Below are positions 18,268-26,673 of a stretch of DNA of 64,000 nucleotides, in pieces. The notes under the pieces are model-generated. The model made no database searches and was not told where the DNA came from. It saw nothing but the letters and a program-made list of their open reading frames with translations. The position numbers were made by a program, and so were the translations under genes. Source of the stretch: Flavimaricola marinus (lineage in GTDB: Bacteria > Pseudomonadota > Alphaproteobacteria > Rhodobacterales > Rhodobacteraceae); contig NZ_FXZK01000001.1 in NCBI RefSeq assembly GCF_900184895.1, forward strand, positions 682,001 to 746,000, read 5' to 3'. Each line of letters starts with the position of its first letter. Position 1 is the first letter of the stretch.

Positions 18268-19689
18268 ATGACACAAGATCCATTCCGCCCATTTGAAACA
18301 AACCTCGACCCCGATCAAGCACTCTCGTTGCTTCGCGAGGCGACGGCCGGGGCCGATGATGGCGAACTGTTCCTCGAGCGGCGGCGGTCGGAGGTCACCT
18401 CGTTTGACGATGGGCGCTTGCGGGCGGCCAGCTATGACGCCTCCGAAGGGTTCGGACTGCGGGCCGTGCGCGGCGAAACCGCTGGCTATGCCCACTCCAC
18501 CACCATCGACGAACACGCCCTGCGCCGGGCGGTCGAGACGGCCCGGTTGGCCGTGGGCGCCGGTGGCGGCACCCTGGCGGATGGTCCGGTCGGCACCAAC
18601 CAGCGGCTCTACTCCGACGAAGACCCGGTCGAAGGCACCGCATTCAACGTCAAGGTCGACACCCTCATGGAGATCGACGATTTCGCCCGCGGCCTTGATC
18701 CGCGCGTCGTGCAGGTCTCGGCCACGCTGTCCGCGAGCTACCAGGAGGTGGTGATTCTCAGACCCGAAGGCACGCTCGTCTCCGATGTACGGCCAATGTC
18801 GCGGCTCAACGTCAGCGTCATCGTCGAGGAAAACGGCAAACGCGAAGGCGGCGGCGCGGGCGCTGGCGGTCGGCACGGGCTGATCGGGCTGATCTCGCGC
18901 GATCATTGGGAAGGCGCGGTCCGCGAGGCGCTGCGAATCGCCTGCGTCAATCTGGAAGCCGAGCCGGCGCCTGCCGGCGTCATGGACGTCGTGCTCGGCC
19001 CCGGCTGGCCCGGCATCCTGCTGCACGAGGCGGTCGGGCACGGGCTCGAAGGCGATTTCAACCGCAAGGGCTCCAGCGCCTTTGCTGGTCTGATGGGCCA
19101 GCAGGTCGCGGCCAAAGGGGTCACCGTGCTCGACGACGGGACGATCCCTGATCGGCGCGGCAGCATCACCGTCGACGACGAAGGCACCCCCTCCGGCAAG
19201 AACGTATTGATCGAAGACGGGATCTTGGTCGGCTACATGCAAGACCGGCAGAATGCCCGTCTCATGGGCGTGGCCCCGACCGGCAACGGCCGACGCGAAA
19301 GCTATGCCCATATCCCGATGCCGCGAATGACCAACACATATATGTTGTCCGGCGATGCCGATCCGGCCGCGATGGTAGCTGATCTGCAGGACGGGATCTA
19401 TGCCGTCGGCTTTGGCGGCGGGCAGGTCGACATCACGTCGGGTAAGTTCGTGTTTTCCTGCACCGAGGCCTACCGGGTGCGTGGCGGCAAGGTCGGGGCA
19501 CCGGTCAAAGGCGCCACGCTGATCGGGGACGGCGCAACGGCGCTCAAGCAGATCCGCGGGATCGGCAACGACATGGCACTCGATCCGGGGATCGGCAACT
19601 GCGGCAAGGCCGGGCAATGGGTGCCGGTCGGCGTCGGACAACCCTCGCTGATGATCGGCGGGCTGACAGTGGGTGGAGCCGCCGCTTGA
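18268..19689 (+). CDS. tldD: Metalloprotease TldD
   Basis: 473 residues from the ATG at 18268 (MTQDPFRPFETN). The in-frame codons back to 18208 look like leader sequence. The HEXXXH zinc motif is HEAVGH at residues 253-258 in GILLHEAVGHGLEGD, and the conserved cysteine lies in SGKFVFSCTEAY. In the family TldD works with TldE (PmbA) on unstructured peptides, for example in microcin maturation. TldE is not adjacent. It is divergent from ctaC with a 193-nt shared upstream region. Confidence 0.94.
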   Translation: MTQDPFRPFETNLDPDQALSLLREATAGADDGELFLERRRSEVTSFDDGRLRAASYDASEGFGLRAVRGETAGYAHSTTIDEHALRRAVETARLAVGAGGGTLADGPVGTNQRLYSDEDPVEGTAFNVKVDTLMEIDDFARGLDPRVVQVSATLSASYQEVVILRPEGTLVSDVRPMSRLNVSVIVEENGKREGGGAGAGGRHGLIGLISRDHWEGAVREALRIACVNLEAEPAPAGVMDVVLGPGWPGILLHEAVGHGLEGDFNRKGSSAFAGLMGQQVAAKGVTVLDDGTIPDRRGSITVDDEGTPSGKNVLIEDGILVGYMQDRQNARLMGVAPTGNGRRESYAHIPMPRMTNTYMLSGDADPAAMVADLQDGIYAVGFGGGQVDITSGKFVFSCTEAYRVRGGKVGAPVKGATLIGDGATALKQIRGIGNDMALDPGIGNCGKAGQWVPVGVGQPSLMIGGLTVGGAAA

Positions 19690-19715
19690 CGACTTGGCCC
19701 GCGATAAGGACGAGT

Positions 19716-20180
19716 GTGAGCCGCGCCCGCGAGGTCGGGCTCGCGCCGCACTGGATGGGTATTCTCGGCGTCCTGCTCGTCGTGCCTATCGTCGGCTGGC
19801 TCTTTCTTGCAGCCTTTGGAAGCATCCTGACATGGCTCTTCCCAGACTCGGAGGTCAGCGCGGCCATCATGGGCGCGGCCGCACTTGCGGGATTGTCGCC
19901 ATTTCTCTCATGGATGGGCCTGCTCATCGGCGTCCCGCTGGCGATTCTGGCGGGGTATTCGGGATTCGGCGGATGGGTGGTGACGCTGGCCGGAGGGGCG
20001 CTCTGTGGCTATGCGGTGGGCGCCGTCATCGGCGGCGCAGCGATGCCCGGCCCGCCGCCGATCTTTGCCGTCTTGGGGAGCGTGTTCGGCGGCTTTTACT
20101 GGCTGTCCGCCCGGCTATTTTGTCCCGAAGCCTTCGGCGGTACGCCGTGGATGTCGAGAGGCAAGAAGAACAAAGCGTGA
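19716..20180 (+). CDS. Small polytopic membrane protein of unknown function
   Basis: 154 residues from a GTG at 19716, preceded by AAGGA at a 5-nt spacing. An alternative TTG at 19686 overlaps the tldD stop (TTGA) and would add ten residues. Four or five hydrophobic segments are visible, including GILGVLLVVPIVGWLFLAAF, WMGLLIGVPLAILAG, GWVVTLAGGALCGYAVGAV and FAVLGSVFGGFYWLSARLF. The tail is basic (SRGKKNKA). I do not recognise the family. The position after tldD suggests co-transcription. Confidence 0.72.
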   Translation: MSRAREVGLAPHWMGILGVLLVVPIVGWLFLAAFGSILTWLFPDSEVSAAIMGAAALAGLSPFLSWMGLLIGVPLAILAGYSGFGGWVVTLAGGALCGYAVGAVIGGAAMPGPPPIFAVLGSVFGGFYWLSARLFCPEAFGGTPWMSRGKKNKA

Positions 20181-20245
20181 TTGCCGTTTACGACCCATTA
20201 ACCCCAAATGCCTAAACCTGATTCTGCAACAGGACGAGGTTCAGG

Positions 20246-21391
20246 ATGGCCGGGGAAACAAATTCTTCCACTCACCCCCCACTCCCACCCACCGCGGAAG
20301 ATCACCGGTTTGACTGGCTTCGCCTGTTGCGCTCTCGCAGGGTCGGCGTCTCCACCTTCTGGCGCTTGCTCAACGAGCATGGCAGCGCAAAGGCCGCTCT
20401 TGCGGCCCTGCCCGATGTGGCCAGCGCCGCCGGCATCTCCAATTACACGCCCTGCCCCGAGGGGGTGATCCACGCCGAACTCAAGGCCGCTCGGGCCGCT
20501 GGGGCGCGGATGATCTGCAAAGGCAGTGCCGACTATCCCGAACACCTGGGCGAGATCCCCGATGCTCCGCCGATCCTCTGGGCGATCGGTGACACGTCGC
20601 TGCTGGCGCGGCCGCTCGTCGCGATGGTCGGGGCGCGGAATGCGTCCTCGCTCGGCACCCGGATGGCCCGGCGGATGGCCGAGGATTTGGGACAAGCGGG
20701 GTTTGTCGTCGTCTCCGGTCTGGCGCGGGGCGTCGATACAGCCGCGCATCTGGCGGCGCTGCCTCATGGAACAATCGCGGTGATGGGCGGCGGGGTGGAC
20801 GTGATCTATCCCGCCGAAAACGCCGAACTGGCGGATCATATCCGGGCCAGGGGGCTGCTTCTGTCGGAACAGCCGATGGGGCTGCAACCACAGTCGCGGC
20901 ATTTCCCGGCCCGCAACCGGATCATCTCGGGGCTGTGCCAAGGGGTCGTCGTGATCGAGGCGGCGGCCAAGTCCGGCAGCCTGATCACCGCCCGCAACGC
21001 GCTCGATCAGGGGCGCGACGTGCTCGCCGTGCCGGGGCATCCGTTCGACGCGCGGGCCGCAGGGTGCAACATGCTGCTGCGGGATGGCGCCACGCTCGTG
21101 CGCTCTGTCGAAGACGTGATCGAGGCACTCGGCGCCCCCCAGACCGCCGCCCTGCCCCGGATCGAAGAACTGCCCCTGCCGGAACCAAAGCGCCCGGCGC
21201 GCAGCCTGCGCGACACCGCAGCGCTTCATCGCAAAATCCTCGACAGGCTTGGGCCGTCGCCCGTGGCCGAGGATCAGCTCGTCCGCGATCTGAAGGCGTC
21301 AAGTCAGGACGTGACACCTGCGCTCGTGGATCTCGAACTCGACGGCCAGATCAAGCGGGACCCCGGCGGGCTTCTCTCGCGGTCGCATTGA
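20246..21391 (+). CDS. dprA: DNA-processing protein DprA
   Basis: 381 residues. DprA protects incoming single-stranded DNA and loads RecA during transformation. The Rossmann-fold core shows VAMVGARNASSLGTRMARR, SGLARGVDTAAHLAAL, MGGGVDVIYPAEN, FPARNRIISGL and SGSLITARNALDQGRDVLAV. A C-terminal winged-helix-like region follows (about 315-378). It suggests capacity for natural transformation or for uptake of gene transfer agents, which are common in this group. A half CtrA-like TTAACC lies about 45 nt upstream, too weak to call. Confidence 0.95.
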   Translation: MAGETNSSTHPPLPPTAEDHRFDWLRLLRSRRVGVSTFWRLLNEHGSAKAALAALPDVASAAGISNYTPCPEGVIHAELKAARAAGARMICKGSADYPEHLGEIPDAPPILWAIGDTSLLARPLVAMVGARNASSLGTRMARRMAEDLGQAGFVVVSGLARGVDTAAHLAALPHGTIAVMGGGVDVIYPAENAELADHIRARGLLLSEQPMGLQPQSRHFPARNRIISGLCQGVVVIEAAAKSGSLITARNALDQGRDVLAVPGHPFDARAAGCNMLLRDGATLVRSVEDVIEALGAPQTAALPRIEELPLPEPKRPARSLRDTAALHRKILDRLGPSPVAEDQLVRDLKASSQDVTPALVDLELDGQIKRDPGGLLSRSH

Positions 21392-21537
21392 CACCGCCCG
21401 GACTTTGCGCAATTTCCAGCCCTAAAGGGCTGTCGCGGATCGGCGCGTATTCCCCCCGAACGGCGCATTGACATTCGCCAAACCGACCGCACATGTTGCG
21501 CGGCCTATAGCGCCACGAGTTTATCGTAGAGGTTCCC

Positions 21538-24180
21538 ATGCCAGTCGTCGTTGTCGAATCGCCAGCCAAGGCCAAGACAATCAATCAATATCTTGGGCCT
21601 GACTACACCGTTCTGGCATCCTATGGTCACGTCAGGGACCTGCCGCCCAAAGACGGCTCGGTCGACACCGACGCCGATTTCGAGATGCTGTGGGAGATCG
21701 CGAGCGACAGCAAAAAGCACGTCAAGGCGATTGCCGACGCGCTCAAGAACGATCCCAACCTGATCCTCGCGACCGACCCCGACCGCGAGGGCGAGGCGAT
21801 TTCGTGGCACCTGCAAGAGGCGCTCGCCGCCCGCAAGGCCATCAAGAAGGACACACCGGTCAGCCGCGTGGTGTTCAACGCGATCACCAAGACCGCCGTG
21901 ACCGAGGCGATGAAGAACCCGCGTCAGGTCGATGCGCCGCTGGTCGAAGCGTACCTCGCCCGCCGTGCGCTCGACTACCTCGTCGGGTTCAACTTGTCGC
22001 CGGTGCTGTGGCGCAAACTGCCCGGGTCCAAATCCGCGGGCCGGGTGCAATCGGTCTGCCTGCGGCTCATCGTCGAGCGCGAGATGGAGATCGAAGCCTT
22101 CCGCCCGCAGGAATACTGGACGGTGTCCGCCCTGCTCAAGACACCGCGCGGCCAGACCTACGAGGCGCGGCTGACCACGCTCGCCGGCAAGCGGCTCGAC
22201 AAGTTCGATCTCAAGGACAGCACCGCCGCCGAAATGGCCGTGCAGGCCATCACCTCGCGTGATCTGACCGTGCAATCGGTGGAGGCAAAGCCTGCCTCCC
22301 GCAACCCCAGCCCACCCTTTATGACCTCGACCCTGCAGCAAGAGGCCAGCCGCAAATTCGGCATGGGGGCGCGGCAAACGATGAGCGCGGCGCAAAGGCT
22401 CTACGAGGCCGGGTTGATCACCTACATGCGGACCGACGGCATCGACATGGCGCCCGAGGCTGTCGCCGGCGCGCGCGACGCGATCAAGGCCAAGTTCGGC
22501 GACAAATACCTGCCCAAAGAGTCGCGGATCTACAAGAACAAGGCCAAGAACGCCCAAGAGGCGCACGAATGTATCCGCCCGACGGATATGATGGTCGACA
22601 CCAAGGCCGCGCGGATCAGCGACGCCGACCAGCAAAAGCTCTACGACCTGATCTACAAACGCACCATCGCCAGCCAGATGTCGGGCGCCCAGTTCGAGCG
22701 GACCACGGTCGAAGTCGCCAGCGGCGATGGCCAGGTCGGGCTGCGCGCCTCCGGCCAAGTGCTTCTGTTTGACGGCTTTCTCGCGGTCTATGAGGAAGGC
22801 AAGGACGACAGCGTCGTTGACGACGATGACAAGCGCCTACCCCAGATCAGCCAGGGCGAGCCCGCCGCCAAGGACAAGATCACCCCCGATCAGCATTTCA
22901 CCCAGCCGCCGCCGCGCTACACCGAGGCGACGCTGGTGAAACGGATGGAAGAACTCGGCATCGGTCGTCCTTCTACCTACGCCAGCATCGTCACCACGAT
23001 TCAGGACAGGGACTACGTCACCAAGGACAAGAACCGGCTGATTCCGCAGGACAAAGGCCGCCTCGTGACGGCCTTCCTGTCGAATTACTTCCACAAATAC
23101 GTGGAATACGACTTCACCGCCGATCTCGAGGATCAGCTCGACAAGGTCTCTGCCGGTGACGCCGATTACAAGGATGTGCTGCGCCGGTTCTGGCGGGATT
23201 TCTCCGCTGCGATTGCCGAGACCTCGGAACTGCGGATCACCGACGTTCTGGAAAAGATCAACGAAGTCCTCGAACCGCACCTGTTCCCTGCCAAAGAAGA
23301 CGGCAGCGACCCGCGGCTTTGCCCGAACTGCGGCGAGGGCAGGTTGTCGATGCGCACCGCCCGCTCCGGCGGCGCCTTCATCGGGTGCTCCAACTACCCC
23401 GAATGCCGCTTCACCCGGCCCTTCGGCCCGCCCTCCGAAGAGGGCGACGCCCCGGCGATCCCGCCGGAAGGCAAACTCTTGGGCGAAGACGGGGGCGACG
23501 AGATCTGGCTGCACGACGGCCGTTTCGGCCCCTACGTTCAGCGCGGTGTGGTCACCGAAGAGGTCAAGAAACCGCCGCGGCAGTCCGTGCCGCGCGACTG
23601 GCCCTTGGAAAGCGTGGACATCGAGCAGGCGCTTAAACTGCTCAACCTGCCGCGCGAGGTGGGCCCCCACCCCGAAGACGGCGAGATGATCACCGCCACA
23701 ATCGGGCGCTATGGCCCCTACATCAAGCACAACAAGACCTCCGCGACGCTGCCGTCGATCGACGATGTATTCACCGTCGGCATGAACATGGCCGTCGAGA
23801 TTCTGGCGACGAAACTCGCCAGCCGTGGCGGCGGGCGCGGCGCGGCGGCGCAACCGATCAAGGAGTTGGGCGATCACCCCTCGGGCGGCGCGATGAACGT
23901 GATGCCCGGCCGCTATGGGCCCTATGTCAAATGGGAAAAGGTCAACGCGACGATCCCCAAGGACACGGCTCCCGAAGACGTGACCCCGGAAATGGCCATC
24001 GCGCTCGTCGACGAAAAAGCCGCCAAGTCCGGCAAGGGCAAGGCCAAGAAGGCGCCCGCCAAGAAGACCGCGTCCAAAAAGCCGGCGGCCAAGAAGCCGG
24101 CAGCGAAGAAACCCGCCGCCAAAAAGCCTGCGGCCAAGAAAACCCCGGCAAAGTCGCCGGCAGCCAGCAAAGATGAGTGA
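21538..24180 (+). CDS. topA: DNA topoisomerase I
   Basis: 880 residues. It relaxes negative supercoils by a 5'-phosphotyrosine mechanism. The N-terminal TOPRIM domain shows VVVESPAKAKTINQYLG and TDPDREGEAISWH. The active tyrosine is about Y296 in AGLITYMRTDG. A zinc ribbon (CPNCGEGRLSMRT, CSNYPEC) is followed by three repeats of the GRFGPYVQRG / GRYGPYIKHN type. The last 50 residues are a Lys/Ala/Pro-rich tail of tandem KKPAA units, probably for DNA binding. Its stop lies inside the start of the next gene. Confidence 0.96.
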   Translation: MPVVVVESPAKAKTINQYLGPDYTVLASYGHVRDLPPKDGSVDTDADFEMLWEIASDSKKHVKAIADALKNDPNLILATDPDREGEAISWHLQEALAARKAIKKDTPVSRVVFNAITKTAVTEAMKNPRQVDAPLVEAYLARRALDYLVGFNLSPVLWRKLPGSKSAGRVQSVCLRLIVEREMEIEAFRPQEYWTVSALLKTPRGQTYEARLTTLAGKRLDKFDLKDSTAAEMAVQAITSRDLTVQSVEAKPASRNPSPPFMTSTLQQEASRKFGMGARQTMSAAQRLYEAGLITYMRTDGIDMAPEAVAGARDAIKAKFGDKYLPKESRIYKNKAKNAQEAHECIRPTDMMVDTKAARISDADQQKLYDLIYKRTIASQMSGAQFERTTVEVASGDGQVGLRASGQVLLFDGFLAVYEEGKDDSVVDDDDKRLPQISQGEPAAKDKITPDQHFTQPPPRYTEATLVKRMEELGIGRPSTYASIVTTIQDRDYVTKDKNRLIPQDKGRLVTAFLSNYFHKYVEYDFTADLEDQLDKVSAGDADYKDVLRRFWRDFSAAIAETSELRITDVLEKINEVLEPHLFPAKEDGSDPRLCPNCGEGRLSMRTARSGGAFIGCSNYPECRFTRPFGPPSEEGDAPAIPPEGKLLGEDGGDEIWLHDGRFGPYVQRGVVTEEVKKPPRQSVPRDWPLESVDIEQALKLLNLPREVGPHPEDGEMITATIGRYGPYIKHNKTSATLPSIDDVFTVGMNMAVEILATKLASRGGGRGAAAQPIKELGDHPSGGAMNVMPGRYGPYVKWEKVNATIPKDTAPEDVTPEMAIALVDEKAAKSGKGKAKKAPAKKTASKKPAAKKPAAKKPAAKKPAAKKTPAKSPAASKDE

Positions 24181-24463
24181 TCTGTCCGTCCAGCGCGAGG
24201 TCACCCCGTCCAAGGGGCGCTACGTCATTCGCTCCGCCGAAGGCGAAAGCGAATTGACCTACTCCGCCGTCTCGTCGAGCCTCGTGATCGCCGATCACAC
24301 GGAGGTGGCGCCGGGTCTGGAGAGCCAGGGCATTGGGCGCAAGCTGCTCGACGCGCTCTTGGCCGACGCACGGGCGGAGGGTTTCAAGATCGTGCCGTTG
24401 TGCCCTTACGTGAACGCCCAGCGGCGCAAGCACCCGGAATGGGCAGACCTGTTTCAGGTCTGA
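24173..24463 (+). CDS. Mini-GNAT N-acetyltransferase (YjdJ-like)
   Basis: 96 residues whose ATG lies 8 nt before the end of topA. The short GNAT core (SELTYSAVSSSLVIADHTEV, then LESQGIGRKLLDALLADA and VPLCPYV) matches the small YjdJ/GNAT-like family, which lacks the N-terminal part of larger acetyltransferases. The tail KHPEWADLFQV is also typical. Some proteins of this group have a nucleophilic cysteine; the Cys in PLCPYV fits. Substrate unknown. Confidence 0.85.
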   Translation: MSDLSVQREVTPSKGRYVIRSAEGESELTYSAVSSSLVIADHTEVAPGLESQGIGRKLLDALLADARAEGFKIVPLCPYVNAQRRKHPEWADLFQV

Positions 24464-24464
24464 C

Positions 24465-25343
24465 CTAGAGGTTGCTCACCGCGAACACACAGCCGTCCGA
24501 GATCAGCACTGGCGGCGTCTGACACAGGCCCCGCGCCACGGTCCACGCGGCCAAAACCTTTGGCACATAGGCGCGGGTTTCGGCATAGGGCGGCACGCCG
24601 GCGTTGTCGCGCACAGAGCCTTCTCCCGCGTTATAACCGGCCAGAGCGAGCACCGGATCGCCGTCGAAATGGCCCAGCAGCCAATCCAGATAGGCCACCC
24701 CGCCCTGAATGTTCTGCGCCGGGACGAACCTGTCCTGCACGCCGAATCGCTCAGCCGTTGCCGGCATCAGCTGCATCAGGCCACCGGCACCGGCAGAGCT
24801 GACGGCCTCGCTGCGCCCGGCGCTTTCCACGGAAATGACGGCGAGGACCAAAGCTGGCGACACTTTGGTGCCAATCGTCGCCAATAGAATGTCAGAGCCA
24901 TGCGCGCGGGCGATGTCCTGCATCGACTGCATCCGGGGCACGGGCGCGGCCGATCCTTGCGGCGCGTTGGCCAGAACCTGAACGGCCTGCTGCAATCTGC
25001 CCGGCCCGCTGTCGGCCAGTTGCGGTGAAATCGACGCCCAAAACCATTCGAATCCGCTGACCGGCGGCACGATCGGGCCCGCGGCACTCGCCGTGATCGG
25101 GGCCGCACCCGCGCTCGGCGGCGCAGACGGGCGGTGGGGGGCGCCCAAGGCGCTTGGCGCCGAGGGGTCGATCTGCACCGTGATGCGATTGCCCGAACCG
25201 GGCGTCGGCACAGTCACTCGGCGGAAATTGAAATCGGGTTGCAAGCGCTCCAGGGTCTGGGCCAGCGCCGGCATCGGCGCCATCGGCACATAACTCAGGA
25301 CCGCCGCCGCAAAGGCGCCTGCCATCAATCGGGTCGTCCGCAT
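24465..25343 (-). CDS. Secreted lytic murein transglycosylase (SLT domain)
   Basis: 292 residues from the ATG at 25343 (MRTTRLMAGAFAAAV), the start of a clear signal peptide ending near MPALA-Q. The frame runs further upstream but through AT-rich promoter sequence. A Pro/Ala-rich linker leads to the SLT domain: the catalytic glutamate is in LAVISVESAGRSEAVSS, followed by GAGGLMQLMPATAERFGV and ALAGYNAGEGSV. It cleaves peptidoglycan glycan strands. It is divergent from the tad pilus genes, so it may open the wall for pilus assembly (inference). Confidence 0.9.
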   Translation of the reverse strand: MRTTRLMAGAFAAAVLSYVPMAPMPALAQTLERLQPDFNFRRVTVPTPGSGNRITVQIDPSAPSALGAPHRPSAPPSAGAAPITASAAGPIVPPVSGFEWFWASISPQLADSGPGRLQQAVQVLANAPQGSAAPVPRMQSMQDIARAHGSDILLATIGTKVSPALVLAVISVESAGRSEAVSSAGAGGLMQLMPATAERFGVQDRFVPAQNIQGGVAYLDWLLGHFDGDPVLALAGYNAGEGSVRDNAGVPPYAETRAYVPKVLAAWTVARGLCQTPPVLISDGCVFAVSNL

Positions 25344-25690
25344 TTGTCTGCCTCGGGTTTTATTGTTGCACCCGTTATCGCTCAAAACGGTTAATCCGAC
25401 CATATGTCTGCAAATTTTCCACGCCAAATGCGTAGGATTTGCCACGTTTAGCGCGCCAGCAGCGGCCGCATCCGGCAAAAATCAGAGGTTTTCCGATAAT
25501 AATCAGGCCATTAATCGAAAGTTAAAAAAAACCTGTCCGCTTCGAAATTGCCTGAGAGGCGCCCCAATCACGCCCAAGTTCGCTGGCTATATCTCCTCAT
25601 CCAAATCGGGGATCGGGCCAATAAGAGGCCGGCTCGAGATGATCCGATGGATGAGTGAAACCTGAAAGAACACCCTGAGGAGGGAAACCA
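25344..25690 (+). promoter_or_regulatory. Divergent regulatory region between transglycosylase and pilin genes
   Basis: 347 nt without a gene, clearly AT-richer than its surroundings near 25480-25540. It holds a complete TTAA-N7-TTAA site (separate entry), an A-run at 25524-25530 and a TATATC hexamer around 25588 that could serve as a -10 box. A GC-rich 5' leader precedes the strong AGGAGG ribosome site of pilin 1 (25677-25682). Confidence 0.55.
25511..25525. promoter_or_regulatory. CtrA-type binding site TTAA-N7-TTAA
   Basis: The sequence TTAATCGAAAGTTAA matches the full alphaproteobacterial CtrA consensus (two TTAA half sites, 7-nt spacing). It ends 165 nt before the first pilin start. In Caulobacter the pilin gene pilA is a CtrA target. 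It is the only full match I found by eye in the window; binding is not demonstrated. Confidence 0.6.
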
Positions 25691-25879
25691 ATGCTGAACT
25701 TCATCAAAAACTTCCGTGCAGACGAAGATGGCGCAGTCACCGTTGACTGGGTCGTGCTGACCGCCGCAATCGTGGGCCTCGGCATCGCCGTTCTGACATC
25801 CGTCTCCACCGGTGCAGAACTGATGGCCGACAACATCGAAGCCGAGCTCGGCACCGCTGTTCCGACCATCTCGTTCTAA
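25691..25879 (+). CDS. Flp-like type IVb pilin, copy 1
   Basis: 62 residues. A short basic leader (MLNFIKNFRADEDG) ends at Gly14, the expected prepilin peptidase site, and the mature protein begins AVTVDWVVLTAAIVGLGIAV, a hydrophobic helix. Flp pilins normally carry Glu at mature position 5 followed by Tyr; here these are Asp19 and Trp20 (mature 5 and 6). The protein is identical to that of copy 2 at 25993. A strong AGGAGG site precedes the ATG, as expected for a highly expressed structural subunit, and a hairpin terminator follows. Minor-pilin function cannot be excluded. Confidence 0.85.
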   Translation: MLNFIKNFRADEDGAVTVDWVVLTAAIVGLGIAVLTSVSTGAELMADNIEAELGTAVPTISF

Positions 25880-25897
25880 TCTGAACGTGTAACGACA

Positions 25898-25936
25898 GTC
25901 TGGCTGCCGCTGCGGCGGCCAGACATCCCCCTTTTT
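25898..25936 (+). terminator. Intrinsic terminator after pilin 1
   Basis: An 11-bp stem (25898-25908 with 25914-25924, one G-T pair) with a 5-nt loop, then a C/T stretch ending in five T. The T-run is a few bases late, so termination may be partial and allow read-through into pilin 2. Confidence 0.6.
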
Positions 25937-25992
25937 CAGTCCGCTGCCGCTTTCGGCCCCCCGGACGTCACAAATTCACAAGGATTGACCCT

Positions 25993-26181
25993 ATGTTGAA
26001 CTTCATCAAAAACTTCCGCGCTGACGAAGACGGCGCAGTGACCGTTGACTGGGTTGTGCTGACAGCCGCTATCGTGGGCCTCGGCATTGCCGTTCTGACG
26101 TCGGTTTCCACCGGTGCAGAACTGATGGCCGACAACATCGAAGCCGAGCTCGGCACCGCTGTTCCGACCATCTCGTTCTAA
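25993..26181 (+). CDS. Flp-like type IVb pilin, copy 2
   Basis: 62 residues, with a protein sequence identical to copy 1. At DNA level I count 12 synonymous differences, all within the first 38 codons, while the last 75 nt including the stop are identical. It has the same Gly14 processing site and Asp/Trp at mature positions 5/6. The ribosome site (AAGGA) is weaker than that of copy 1. A strong terminator follows. The pair is a tandem duplication kept under strong protein-level constraint. Confidence 0.85.
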   Translation: MLNFIKNFRADEDGAVTVDWVVLTAAIVGLGIAVLTSVSTGAELMADNIEAELGTAVPTISF

Positions 26182-26201
26182 TCCGAACAAGATCATCTAA
26201 G

Positions 26202-26236
26202 AAGGGGCTGACCGTCACACGACGGCCAGCCCTTTT
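26202..26236 (+). terminator. Intrinsic terminator after pilin 2
   Basis: A 15-nt arm (26202-26216) pairs with 26221-26235 around an ACAC loop, with one mismatch and one G-T pair, and runs into TTTT. This is a strong rho-independent terminator shape. Confidence 0.8.
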
Positions 26237-26449
26237 CCACATCTACACGTCCAGCTGCGCGAACGGCCCGGTCCTCGTCGAACCACCGAGGTCCGCCGAG
26301 GTTGTCCTGGCCGCCACACTGTCCAATTTTATCGATCCCCGACGGGGCGACCATCAAAACGGACAGATGCTGTCGAAAAACCGCCCCATTTGACCAGCAT
26401 GGTCATCTCGAATGAAACGCTGCCCGCGAACCCCAAGGGAGCCCAAGGT

Positions 26450-26641
26450 ATGTTAAACAAACTTCAGCGCTTCCGTGCAGAGGAAGACGGCGCCGTCACA
26501 GTAGATTGGGTCGTCCTGACCGCTGGTCTGCTCATTCTCGGGATCCTCGTCGTGGGATCCATCCAATCAGGCGCAACGGAAACATCCGGCGCTTTGGGAA
26601 CGCAACTAGGTGCAGCACAAGTGCCATCCGTAACCTTCTGA
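26450..26641 (+). CDS. Flp-like type IVb pilin, divergent copy 3
   Basis: 63 residues from the ATG at 26450 (MLNKLQRFRAEEDG). The in-frame ATG at 26390 lies in leader sequence without a better ribosome site. The same processing site and mature start AVTVDWVVLTA as copies 1 and 2 are present, but the C-terminal half differs (SGATETSGALGTQLGAAQVP), so it could be a minor pilin or an alternative major subunit. It shares a transcript with cpaB, which starts 32 nt later. Confidence 0.82.
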   Translation: MLNKLQRFRAEEDGAVTVDWVVLTAGLLILGILVVGSIQSGATETSGALGTQLGAAQVPSVTF

Positions 26642-26673
26642 TGTGACACCGTTAACTGAGAAAGAAGAAGAAA

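Noticed and set aside
20198-20201. A CtrA-like half site upstream of dprA
   Set aside because: Only one TTAACC half is present; the second half at the required spacing is missing, so it is not called.
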